Assembly: GCA_964632945.1 (NCBI GenBank)
Contig: CAZWCX010000216.1
Coordinates: 1 to 8,488, forward strand
Direction of reading: 5' to 3'
From: CAZWCX01 sp964632945
Lineage (GTDB): Bacteria; Planctomycetota; MHYJ01; WSZJ01; CAZWCX01
DNA: 8,488 bases
Position numbers and translations under genes: made by a program. Each line of letters opens with the position of its first letter. Position 1 is the first letter of the stretch. Shown one piece after another: positions 1-6,178 of the stretch. The notes under the pieces are model-generated. The model was not told where the DNA came from, made no database searches, and saw nothing but the letters and a program-made list of their open reading frames with translations.

Positions 1-7
1 GGGGCAT
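1..7 (-). CDS. Possible start of a further gene, cut by the window edge
   Basis: On the minus strand an ATG at 7-5 is preceded by GGAGGAGG at 17-10, which places GGAGG five bases before the ATG. This is a very good Shine-Dalgarno arrangement, and it lies 72 bases beyond the stop of the upstream gene on the same strand. Only two codons and one base are visible, so neither the product nor the reality of the gene can be judged. If real, it would probably be co-transcribed with the DUF2135-like gene. Confidence 0.3.
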
Positions 8-79
8 CGCCTCCTCCGCGCGCCTCGCCGGGCGCGAAACTCGCCTCGGCCGAACCCGGGACCCCAGATGAAAGACCCG

Positions 80-802
80 CTAATCTTCGCCGTCGATCTC
101 CACCACCGCGACGACGGTCGTCTCCCCGACCCGCGCGAGCGTCGCGCGGTAGGTGCGGCGTTCCTCCCGGATCCCCCCTTCGCGAAGCACCACATCCACG
201 CGGCAGCGGACCGGCCGCGGGCCGCGAGAGGCGAAGAGGGAGAGCTCCACTTTCAGCCGTCCGGCGATCGTCCGGGGCAGCGTGAACGTCTCCGGGCCGC
301 TCCCGTCCGACACGTCCAGGTCGAGTTGTCCGCCGCCGGCCGTCGCCGGACGGTCCTGGTCGCACCGTTCCCCGGACGGATCGGTCACCGCCAGGTCCAC
401 ATCGGCATCCGGGGCGTCCCAGGTGACGATGACGCGCACCTGGTTCGGCGGCGAAGTCGAGTGCACCCACACCGACGCGACGGAGGTTCCGTTCCCGTCC
501 CAGGCCACCACCCGGGCCTCGTTGGCGCCGGGCGCAAGGACGGCGTCGACCTCGAAGGCGCCTTCGGCCAAAGCCAGGATCTGCGGCACGCCGTTGAAGA
601 CCAACCGGGCGGAGAGCGCAGGATCCCCCGACTCGACGCGCCCGGCGATCCGGACCGCCCGCAGGGAGGTCCAACCGGGCGCCGGTGAGGAGATCGTGAT
701 GCGCGGCGCCCCCGCGGCCGGTGCGGCGGCCCCCGCCGTCAAGGCGACCACCAGCGCCAGGAGAGGCCCGGCGGCGACCGGAACCAGTCGGCGACGGATC
801 AT
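80..802 (-). CDS. Secreted Ig-like / DUF2135 (YfaP-like) protein
   Basis: The product is 240 aa and predicted to be exported. An Arg-rich N-terminus (residues 2-5) and a hydrophobic stretch (about 8-30) form a signal peptide ending near Ala-Ala-Gly-Ala (29-32). Residues about 34-115 look like a bacterial Ig-like fold: an ITISSPAPG opening, a V-R-I-A-G-R-V strand, and NEARVVAWDGNG near the end. Residues about 121-235 resemble the DUF2135/YfaP family, with VTWDAPDADVDLAVTDPSGE (126-145), GGGQLDLDVSDGSGPETFTL (156-175) and two cysteines (147, 200). Family members are often joined to von Willebrand A or repeat domains; here the domain stands almost alone. No catalytic residues are evident and the biochemical role is unknown; binding or cell-surface display is an inference. 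An in-frame TAA at 812-814 excludes a longer start. The nearest SD (GGAGG) is 16 bases away, so initiation may be leaderless. Confidence 0.85.
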   Translation of the reverse strand: MIRRRLVPVAAGPLLALVVALTAGAAAPAAGAPRITISSPAPGWTSLRAVRIAGRVESGDPALSARLVFNGVPQILALAEGAFEVDAVLAPGANEARVVAWDGNGTSVASVWVHSTSPPNQVRVIVTWDAPDADVDLAVTDPSGERCDQDRPATAGGGQLDLDVSDGSGPETFTLPRTIAGRLKVELSLFASRGPRPVRCRVDVVLREGGIREERRTYRATLARVGETTVVAVVEIDGED

Positions 803-808
803 CCCGCG

Positions 809-838
809 ATCTTACTGCCCTCCGCATGGCCTTGTCAC
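809..838 (-). promoter_or_regulatory. Candidate leaderless promoter for the DUF2135-like gene
   Basis: Read on the minus strand, GTGACA (838-833) is followed after 18 bp by TAAGAT (814-809). The -35 matches the sigma-70 consensus at 5 of 6 positions and the -10 at 4 of 6. The -10 ends six bases before the ATG at 802, so transcription would begin at or very near the start codon. That fits the missing close Shine-Dalgarno site. The -10 is weak, so this is only a candidate. Confidence 0.4.
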
Positions 839-843
839 GGGAA

Positions 844-873
844 TTGACCCCTTCCCCGACGCGAGGCTATACT
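844..873 (+). promoter_or_regulatory. Sigma-70-type promoter of the FG-GAP gene
   Basis: TTGACC (844-849), an 18-bp spacer and TATACT (868-873) form a good housekeeping promoter, with 5 of 6 matches in each box. Transcription would start near 880, about 20 bases before the first ATG at 900. The -35 lies in the block CGGGAATTGAC (838-848), which recurs exactly at the hflX promoter. Its -35 is only five bases from the opposing -35 of the leftward gene (833-838), so the two promoters lie back to back. Confidence 0.65.
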
Positions 874-899
874 GCGGCCTCCGTCCTCTTTCGCACGAG

Positions 900-2429
900 A
901 TGCCCATGCCGCGAACCCCGCTCGCCGCCGCCTGCGCCTGCGCCCTCGCGCTCCTCGGCATCCCGGCAGCCCCGGCCCAGGAAGAGTCCCCGATCGGCCT
1001 CGACCGCTGGTGGCGCGGCACCCTCGACTACTACGGACGGACCCAGGAGGTCGTGCAGGAGGACCTCGACGGGGACGGCCGGATCGATCTGGCCGTCATC
1101 CACGTCAGCACGGTCGAGGGCAAGCCCCGCCGGTACGTCTCGGTCTTTTTCCAGTCTCCCGACGGCTTCCGCTCCATGCCGGACCAGACCTTCACGGCGA
1201 TGCCCTCCGCCGGGGCCCTGGTCTTCGCCGACATCCACCCTGCCCCGGGGATGGAAATCGTCTCCCTGACCGGTCAGGGCGTCTGGTACCAGGCGCTCCG
1301 CAACCGGGCCTATTCGCTCGAGCCCGGGTTGCTCCTCTATGAGCGCACGTTCTTCGATCGCCCCCAGGCCGACGGACTCCCCGTCTGGAAAGGTGCGGCG
1401 GACGTCGACGTGAACGGAAAGACCGATCTCGTCCTCCCCCTGCGCGACGGATTCCGCGTCTACTACCAGGATTCGGACGGGACGTTTCCCAAGATCCTGA
1501 CCCTTTCCGCCGCTCCGGAACGGTCGGTGGAAAGCCGGGAAGGGGCCTTCCTGCAGCTCACCCACTCACTCCCGGCGGTACACGTACAGGATTTCGACGG
1601 CGACCATCGCAACGACCTGCTGGTGACTTCCAAGGACCACTTCGAGGTCTACCTCCAGGACATCAAGGGGAATCTCCCCGCCGTCCCCAGCATCACCTTC
1701 GACCTCACCTTCTTTTCCGAGCGACTCGCGCGCGACCAGGTGCAATCGGTGGTCGCCCGGCTGATGGACGTCAACGGGGACCACTCGGTGGACATGGTCG
1801 TCGCCTACACGCATGGGGACATCGGCGTGTTCGAGAGCATCGTCACGCAGGTGCTGGTCTTCCTGGGCCGCAAGGGGCAGCCCTATTCCAATACGCCGGA
1901 CCAGATCATCAATCTCAGCGGGGTGAGCATCGACCCGCGCGTCGTCGACATCAACAAAGACGGCGCGCTCGACCTGGTCGTGTCGTCCCTGCGCACCGAT
2001 CTCTTCGCGGGCCTCAAGGGCGCGGCCCTGCGCTCGGTGAGCGTGACCTACTACATCTACCTGTTCCAGCCCAAGGAGGGCCGATTCTCGGGCAGTCCCG
2101 ACTACTCGCGCGACGTCTCGATCCCCACCAAGGCGCTCGAACAGGGCGGAACCGAGATCCCGCGCATCTACTTCGACGGTGATTTCGACGGGGACGGCAT
2201 GCTCGACATGGTGACCGTGTCGGGCCAGGGCCGGCTCGGCATCTACCCGGGCCGCAAGAGCTTCGGGATCATGCACTCGGGCGGGTTCGCCTACAAGAAG
2301 GACGAATTGCTGCTCGTCAACCTGAAGGACGCCCCGAGAGGAATCGATGTCCGGGACTTGAACGGGGACGGGCGGAGCGACTTCGTCCTCCGCCACACCA
2401 GTCGCCTGGAAGTGTTCCTCTCGCGGTGA
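900..2429 (+). CDS. Secreted FG-GAP/VCBS-repeat beta-propeller protein
   Basis: The product is 509 aa when started at ATG 900; ATG 906 is equally possible and would remove two residues. The open frame runs further upstream, but that part overlaps the divergent gene and the promoter. A signal peptide (1-26) has a hydrophobic core from about residue 8 to 24 and a likely Ala-Pro-Ala|Gln cleavage site at 26/27. The mature protein carries seven calcium-loop motifs of the DxDxDGxxD type: 55-63, 168-176, 231-239, 290-298, 350-358, 428-436 and 486-494. Each is followed by a hydrophobic strand. An eighth, degenerate unit at 111-119 (DIHPAPGME) fills the large first gap. This is the integrin-alpha-like FG-GAP/VCBS fold, which normally forms a calcium-stabilised seven- or eight-bladed propeller for ligand binding or adhesion outside the cell. 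No enzyme domain or sorting signal is visible, and the ligand is unknown. No good Shine-Dalgarno site precedes either ATG. The stop lies against the next gene, suggesting an operon. Confidence 0.88.
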   Translation: MPMPRTPLAAACACALALLGIPAAPAQEESPIGLDRWWRGTLDYYGRTQEVVQEDLDGDGRIDLAVIHVSTVEGKPRRYVSVFFQSPDGFRSMPDQTFTAMPSAGALVFADIHPAPGMEIVSLTGQGVWYQALRNRAYSLEPGLLLYERTFFDRPQADGLPVWKGAADVDVNGKTDLVLPLRDGFRVYYQDSDGTFPKILTLSAAPERSVESREGAFLQLTHSLPAVHVQDFDGDHRNDLLVTSKDHFEVYLQDIKGNLPAVPSITFDLTFFSERLARDQVQSVVARLMDVNGDHSVDMVVAYTHGDIGVFESIVTQVLVFLGRKGQPYSNTPDQIINLSGVSIDPRVVDINKDGALDLVVSSLRTDLFAGLKGAALRSVSVTYYIYLFQPKEGRFSGSPDYSRDVSIPTKALEQGGTEIPRIYFDGDFDGDGMLDMVTVSGQGRLGIYPGRKSFGIMHSGGFAYKKDELLLVNLKDAPRGIDVRDLNGDGRSDFVLRHTSRLEVFLSR

Positions 2430-2434
2430 CGACC

Positions 2435-3286
2435 ATGCGCATCGCCGCCGTCTCGGACCTGCACGTGAACTACGCCCGCCATGCCGAGGGGCTGGAGCGG
2501 CTCGTTTCCGCCCTGCCCGGGTTGAGAGCGGACGCGCTCGTGGTCGCGGGCGACTTCGCCTCGGGGCCGTTCGAGGAACACTACGCGCGCTGGCTGCCGC
2601 GCTTGGCCTTCGACGGACCGCGGATCGCCGTTCCCGGCAACCACGACCTCTGGGGAAACGAGGGCTCGACCTGGGACCGCCACCGCGCCGTGTGCGCCCA
2701 TCTTCGGGAACAGGGCTGGCACGTCCTCGACGAGGAGCCGTTCCGCCGGGGAGGCGTGGTGTTCGTCGGCAACGTCGGGTGGTACGACTACTCCTACTTC
2801 CCCGAGCCGACGCCGGAGCGGGACGAGCTGGCGCGCGGGATCTCCGGCCGGATGCGCACTCCGGTGGCCGGATGGGAGGATCTGCGCCGCTGGCTGCCGG
2901 CGAAGCGCCTGCCGCGGGTGTGCCGGTGGAACGACGGCCGATTCACCGACTGGGGACGCAGCGATGCCGAGGTGGCGGACCACTTCAATGAACGGCTCGA
3001 AGCCGACCTCGAGACGGCGCGCCGACGGGGAGAGACGACGATCGCGGTCACGCACCACGCCCCGTTCGACCGGTTGGTGCCGGAGCGGATGGACGTCCGC
3101 TGGTCCTTTTGCCGCGCCTTCGCGGGATCCCGCGCGACCGGGGAGCGCCTGACGCGCGGGCGCGGCGTGCGGGCGGTCCTGTGCGGGCACATCCACCGCC
3201 CCCAGCGTCTCACGGTCGGGGACACGGAGGTGGTGGACGTGGCGTTCACGCCCGCCCGGCCGGAGTGGACGATCCTGGACGTGTGA
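2435..3286 (+). CDS. Calcineurin-like metallophosphoesterase
   Basis: The product is 283 aa from ATG 2435. An in-frame GTG at 2426, overlapping the previous stop in a GTGA arrangement, would add three residues; neither start has a clear SD. All metal-ligand motifs of the family are present in order: D8-x-H10 (SDLH), G39-D40 (AGD), G68-N-H-D71 (PGNHD), H207-H208 (VTHHAP) and G251-H-I-H254 (CGHIH). A two-metal active site and phosphoester hydrolysis are therefore very likely. Residues about 112-180, between the NHD and THH motifs, are rich in Trp, Tyr and Arg and probably form the substrate-specific cap. There is no signal peptide, so it should be cytoplasmic. The substrate cannot be told from sequence; the family includes nucleotide, phospholipid-precursor and protein phosphatases. 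Tight coupling to a secreted propeller protein gives no obvious functional clue. Confidence 0.9.
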   Translation: MRIAAVSDLHVNYARHAEGLERLVSALPGLRADALVVAGDFASGPFEEHYARWLPRLAFDGPRIAVPGNHDLWGNEGSTWDRHRAVCAHLREQGWHVLDEEPFRRGGVVFVGNVGWYDYSYFPEPTPERDELARGISGRMRTPVAGWEDLRRWLPAKRLPRVCRWNDGRFTDWGRSDAEVADHFNERLEADLETARRRGETTIAVTHHAPFDRLVPERMDVRWSFCRAFAGSRATGERLTRGRGVRAVLCGHIHRPQRLTVGDTEVVDVAFTPARPEWTILDV

Positions 3287-3330
3287 TCGTCGCCCGCGCG
3301 CCGGTTCCCCACCCGCCCCCATCCGGTCTG

Positions 3331-3358
3331 CCGGCGCCTCGACGCAACCGGGCGCCGG
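3331..3358. terminator. GC hairpin between convergent genes, possible bidirectional terminator
   Basis: CCGGCGCC (3331-3338) and GGCGCCGG (3351-3358) form a perfect 8-bp stem with a 12-base loop. It lies in the 81-bp gap between the phosphoesterase stop (3286) and the hflX stop (3368). Its location fits a shared terminator. Neither side has a T-run, so it may only stabilise 3' ends. Each arm contains the palindrome GGCGCC, so alternative pairings exist. Confidence 0.4.
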
Positions 3359-3367
3359 ATACTCGCG

Positions 3368-4702
3368 CTACTCCGCCGCCGCCGGCTCGTGAGCCCCGTC
3401 CACCTCGAACACGCGCACCTGCTCGGGCGTTCGGCCGGTTTCCTTCCACAGGCGTTCAAGCGCGCGTCCGGAGATTCGCACGCGCAGGCGGGCGAACTCG
3501 TCGTCGACCGCGCGCGCCAGGGTCTGGGCGGCCTCCGCCAGATACGCCTGCACCTTGCCGTCGCCGACCGGGCAAACCACGTCCACCAGCAACATCCGCT
3601 CCTCGAGGAAACGCATCACCGCCCGGTCCAGATCGTCGAGGCCCTTTCCCGTGGCGGCCGAGATCGCCACCGCGTCCGGGTAGCGCTTGCGCAGGACGGC
3701 GAGGTCGATGGGGTCGTCGAGCCGGTCCACCTTGTTGAGCACCAGAATCGCCGGCTTGTGGCCGCATTCGATCTCGCGCAACACCGTTTCTACCGACTCG
3801 ATCTGTCCGACCACGTCCGGGTGGCTCGCGTCCACCACGTGGAGCAGCAGATGCGCCTGAGTCACCTCCTCGAGCGTGGCGTGGAACGACGCCACCAGAT
3901 GGTGCGGCAGGCTGCGGATGAAACCGACCGTGTCGCTCAAGAGCACCTTCTGGCCGCTCCGGAGCCGCCAGACGTGCGTCTTGGTGTCGAGGGTGGAAAA
4001 GAGCCGGTCCTCGGCGAGCACGCCGGTCCCGGTGAGTGCGTTCATCAGGGTCGACTTTCCCGCGTTGGTATAGCCGACGAGCGAAAGGGTGAAGTTCTCG
4101 CGCCGCGCGCCGACTTCGCGCCGCTTGCGCTGCTCGATCTGTTTGAGTTCGCGCTTGAGATCGGAAATGCGCTTGTGGGCGATCCGGCGGTCGACTTCGA
4201 TCTGCTTTTCCCCCGGCCCGCGGGTGCCGATGCCCGGGCCCGCATTGCCGACCTGCCGCGACAGATGCGTCCACATCCGGCGCAAGCGGGGAAGCAGGTA
4301 TTCGAGCTGGGCCAGCTCGACCTGGAGCTTCGATTCCTTGGTCTTCGCCCGGGTGGCGAAGATGTCGAGGATCAATTCGGTGCGATCGATCACCTTGGTC
4401 CCGCACAGCTGTTCGAGGTTGCGGGTTTGCGCCGGCGACAGCTCGTTGTCGAAGATCACCACGTCGATGTCGAGTTCGTCGACGCGCTCCGCCAACTCGT
4501 CGGCCTTGCCGCGCCCGACGTAGTAGCCCGGGTTGACGTCGTCGCGCCGCTGCCAGATCGTGTCCTGGACCGCCGCGCCCGCCGTGCGGGCGAGCTGCCT
4601 CAGTTCCTCCAGCCGGTCCTCGGGGTCGCGCTCGTCCCCCGGGGCCAGCACCCCCACCAACAGCGCACGCTCACGGTAGACGGTGGAATCCGATCGCTTC
4701 AA
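3368..4702 (-). CDS. hflX: GTPase HflX, ribosome-splitting factor
   Basis: HflX binds 50S and 70S ribosomes, splits stalled or stress-inactivated ribosomes, and hydrolyses GTP. From TTG 4702 the product is 444 aa, near the usual 410-450. The N-terminal HflX domain (about 10-200) has RALLVGV (12-18), GYYVGRGK (59-66), the IDRTELILDIFATRAKTKES helix (105-124) and the conserved GTRGPGEKQIE (159-169), then a Lys/Arg-rich helix (about 175-200). The G domain has all motifs: G1 GYTNAGKS (210-217), the switch-I region FSTLDT (235-240), G3 DTVG (257-260), G4 NKVD (323-326) and G5 SAATGKG (348-354). A short C-terminal domain (about 370-444) follows. The frame stays open to GTG 4963, but that codon overlaps the promoter -10 and the extra 87 residues are low-complexity and family-unlike. 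TTG 4702 has GGAG ten bases upstream. A rare ATT at 4720 after AGGAGG (4742-4737) is an outside alternative. Confidence 0.93.
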   Translation of the reverse strand: MKRSDSTVYRERALLVGVLAPGDERDPEDRLEELRQLARTAGAAVQDTIWQRRDDVNPGYYVGRGKADELAERVDELDIDVVIFDNELSPAQTRNLEQLCGTKVIDRTELILDIFATRAKTKESKLQVELAQLEYLLPRLRRMWTHLSRQVGNAGPGIGTRGPGEKQIEVDRRIAHKRISDLKRELKQIEQRKRREVGARRENFTLSLVGYTNAGKSTLMNALTGTGVLAEDRLFSTLDTKTHVWRLRSGQKVLLSDTVGFIRSLPHHLVASFHATLEEVTQAHLLLHVVDASHPDVVGQIESVETVLREIECGHKPAILVLNKVDRLDDPIDLAVLRKRYPDAVAISAATGKGLDDLDRAVMRFLEERMLLVDVVCPVGDGKVQAYLAEAAQTLARAVDDEFARLRVRISGRALERLWKETGRTPEQVRVFEVDGAHEPAAAE

Positions 4703-4961
4703 GATCGCGATGCTCCGAATGGGGAACGTTCGCCCCCTCCTGGACAGCCGGGAAGCCGAAAAGGTTCGCGGGATCGGGAAGGAGGGCGGCGGCAGGACGG
4801 TCGCGGGACGGGAGTCGAGAGGCGCGACGGCGCGGGGCGGGTGCCCCACGGGTGCGGAGGGCAGCACGAATCGACCCGGCTGGGGGTTCGCATCACCTCG
4901 TTTGGGCCTCCCGGTCGCTGGGGGACTTCTGGAGCAACCGACTTCGCCCGTCGACGACTCC
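4703..4961 (-). other. Long putative 5' leader of hflX, with a 66-codon upstream ORF
   Basis: If transcription starts near 4955 and translation at 4702, the transcript carries a leader of about 250 bases. The leader holds an open frame starting at tandem GTG-ATG codons (4896-4891), with GGGAGG ten bases upstream. Its TGA (4701-4699) overlaps the hflX TTG as TTGA. The encoded peptide is rich in Pro, Arg and Ser and matches nothing I recognise. A strong SD-like AGGAGG (4742-4737) is followed by the palindrome GAACGTTC inside GGGGC...CCCC, close before the start. Leader function is an inference, and GC-rich DNA often has chance open frames. Confidence 0.35.
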
Positions 4962-4991
4962 ACTATAGAAACCGCGAGCCGGGGGTGTCAA
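4962..4991 (-). promoter_or_regulatory. Near-consensus sigma-70 promoter driving hflX
   Basis: On the minus strand a perfect -35 TTGACA (4991-4986), an 18-bp spacer and TATAGT (4967-4962) form the best promoter in the window. Transcription should start near 4955. It lies between the stop of the membrane-protein gene (5027) and hflX, so hflX can be transcribed separately from the genes upstream. The block CGGGAATTGAC (4997-4987) is identical to the one at the FG-GAP gene promoter, and CTATA[C/G]TG at the -10 is shared as well. Confidence 0.75.
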
Positions 4992-5006
4992 TTCCCGCTC
5001 CGGGAA
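4992..5006. repeat. Perfect inverted repeat abutting the hflX -35 box
   Basis: TTCCCG (4992-4997), CTC, then CGGGAA (5001-5006) is a perfect 6-bp inverted repeat with a 3-base centre. Its inner edge touches the -35 box at 4991. It could be an operator for a dimeric regulator. It could also be a small terminator hairpin for the gene ending at 5027, 20 bases earlier, although no T-run follows. The sequence alone does not decide between these. Confidence 0.45.
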
Positions 5007-5026
5007 GCCCCGATACGGCACCGCGG

Positions 5027-5692
5027 TCACCTCCCCCCGGTTCCGGGATCGGAGCGGCCGCCCGCGGGCTGCGTGCTCCTCTCCGTCGAACCGTCGCGCT
5101 CGGTCGCGCCGCGGTCGTCCCGTCCCAAGTCCCCCGCGCCCTCATCCGAACGGGTCTTGGCTCCCGACCCGTCCGTTTCCGGCCCGCGCGGCGATCCGGA
5201 ACCCGGCCCGGTCTTCGGCGCGCCCGACCCGTCGCTCGGCGGGCCCCCTCCCGACTTGCGCTTCCCGTCCTGGACTTCCCCCTGGGACGGAGTCAGGAGA
5301 TACGGCTGAGGCAGTTCGAGTTCCTGCGTCACCCGGCCGCACCCGGAACCGGTTTCCCGCGCGGCGCGGACGTGAATGGCGACGAGGCCCTCCCGGCTCC
5401 CGGGATAGTTCAGATCGACGAACCGCGCCACGTCCCGCAAGCCGTTCTCATCCCAGGGGAGCGCGCCGGTGTTCGGTCCGTAGACGACCTTCACCTGCAG
5501 ACCCGGGGAGGCCGACCCGACCGTGTGGGTGACCACGGCCGACTCCAGCCGGAACAGACTGCGCAGCATCCGCGCCACGCGCATGCGTGCCCCGATCTCC
5601 GGATCGGACTCCGCCAGGTGCGCGTACATGATGACCAGAAGGACCGTGCCGACCAGCCCAATCACCAGAATCATGAGGGTGGGTTTGCGCAT
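5027..5692 (-). CDS. Single-pass membrane protein with low-complexity tail, unknown function
   Basis: I do not recognise this 221-aa protein. One strongly hydrophobic helix at about residues 5-24, after an MRKPT start, is an uncleaved anchor or signal-anchor; the remainder would face the periplasm. Residues about 28-130 look folded and alternate charged helices with strands (LQVKVVYGP at 65-73, EGLVAIHVRA at 101-110), with a single cysteine (118). Residues about 136-221 are low-complexity: Gly, Ser, Pro, Asp, Lys, Arg and Thr dominate and hydrophobic residues are almost absent, as in a disordered linker or wall-interacting tail. The start ATG 5692 lies 13 bases after the DUF192 stop, implying co-transcription. 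The SD is poor (only GGGCGGCGG), so coupling from the upstream gene is plausible. The frame is open upstream but overlaps the DUF192 gene. Confidence 0.7.
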   Translation of the reverse strand: MRKPTLMILVIGLVGTVLLVIMYAHLAESDPEIGARMRVARMLRSLFRLESAVVTHTVGSASPGLQVKVVYGPNTGALPWDENGLRDVARFVDLNYPGSREGLVAIHVRAARETGSGCGRVTQELELPQPYLLTPSQGEVQDGKRKSGGGPPSDGSGAPKTGPGSGSPRGPETDGSGAKTRSDEGAGDLGRDDRGATERDGSTERSTQPAGGRSDPGTGGR

Positions 5693-5705
5693 GGCTGCCG
5701 CCGCC

Positions 5706-6161
5706 CTACGAGTCGCCGCGAATGCTCCGGACCGCCTCGGGAATCTCGATGCGGTCCCCGGGGCGGATTCCCCGGGACTCGAACCAGCCCGCATTCATCT
5801 CCAGCGCGAAACGCGCCGGACGCACCGAGGGCACGCTTTGCAGATCCAGCGGCCGGAGGTAGTGAATCTCGTTGATCGTCCCCTGGGCGTCGAGATAGGC
5901 GATGGAGAGCGGCACGGTGGTGTTCTTCATCCAGAAGCTCAGGATCCGCTCGTCGGGATAGATGAAGAGCATGCCCCGGTCCTCCCCGAGTTCGGTCCGG
6001 AACATCAGCCCCTGCGCGCGCTTCTCCCGATCCGCCGCGACCTCCGCGAAGATCTCGTGGCCGCGCACCGCGAGGCGCACCGTCCCGGAATCCACTTTCT
6101 TGCACCCCGCAAGCGCAACCGCCAGAGTGAACGGGACGACGAGGACAAGGAGCTTGCGCAT
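5706..6161 (-). CDS. DUF192 family lipoprotein
   Basis: The product is 151 aa. Its N-terminus is a lipoprotein signal: MRK, a hydrophobic core (4-18) and the lipobox LAGC with C20, so the mature protein should be membrane-anchored. The rest is one DUF192 domain. Characteristic segments are RAQGLMFRTEL (48-58) with GMLFIYPD (63-70), FWMKNTTVPLSIAYLD (76-91), INEIHYL (96-102), ALEMNAGWF (119-127) and a final GDRIEI strand (135-140). DUF192 proteins are small, mostly beta, often exported, and of unestablished biochemical function. ATG 6161 is preferred because GGGAG lies six bases upstream. ATG 6179 overlaps the previous stop as TGATG and would add six residues (MPRECP) without harming the signal peptide. 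It is the middle gene of a three-gene cluster. Confidence 0.88.
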   Translation of the reverse strand: MRKLLVLVVPFTLAVALAGCKKVDSGTVRLAVRGHEIFAEVAADREKRAQGLMFRTELGEDRGMLFIYPDERILSFWMKNTTVPLSIAYLDAQGTINEIHYLRPLDLQSVPSVRPARFALEMNAGWFESRGIRPGDRIEIPEAVRSIRGDS

Positions 6162-6167
6162 GGGACA

Positions 6168-6172
6168 CTCCC
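6168..6172 (-). promoter_or_regulatory. Ribosome binding site deciding the DUF192 start
   Basis: GGGAG read on the minus strand lies six bases before ATG 6161. It favours this start over ATG 6179, whose nearest purine run (AGGG) is about 12 bases away inside the previous gene. Confidence 0.55.
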
Positions 6173-6178
6173 GGGGCA

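Noticed and set aside
153..899. Upstream extension of the FG-GAP frame by about 250 codons
   Set aside because: It covers the divergent DUF2135-like gene and its promoter, reads as Arg/Ser/Pro-rich noise, and the signal peptide begins at 900 or 906.
1566..2396. Long minus-strand open frame inside the FG-GAP gene
   Set aside because: It is rich in Asp/Val/His with quasi-repeats that mirror the antisense of the calcium-loop codons. It has no SD or family feature.
4703..4963. In-frame 87-residue N-terminal extension of HflX from GTG 4963
   Set aside because: The GTG overlaps the -10 box, so it would not be transcribed from this promoter, and the extension is unlike HflX N-termini.
3389..5875. 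A plus-strand open frame of about 2.5 kb opposite hflX and the membrane-protein gene
   Set aside because: It lies antisense to a clear HflX with all G motifs, and its translation is low-complexity His/Arg/Leu-rich text with no family features. It is a shadow caused by high GC.
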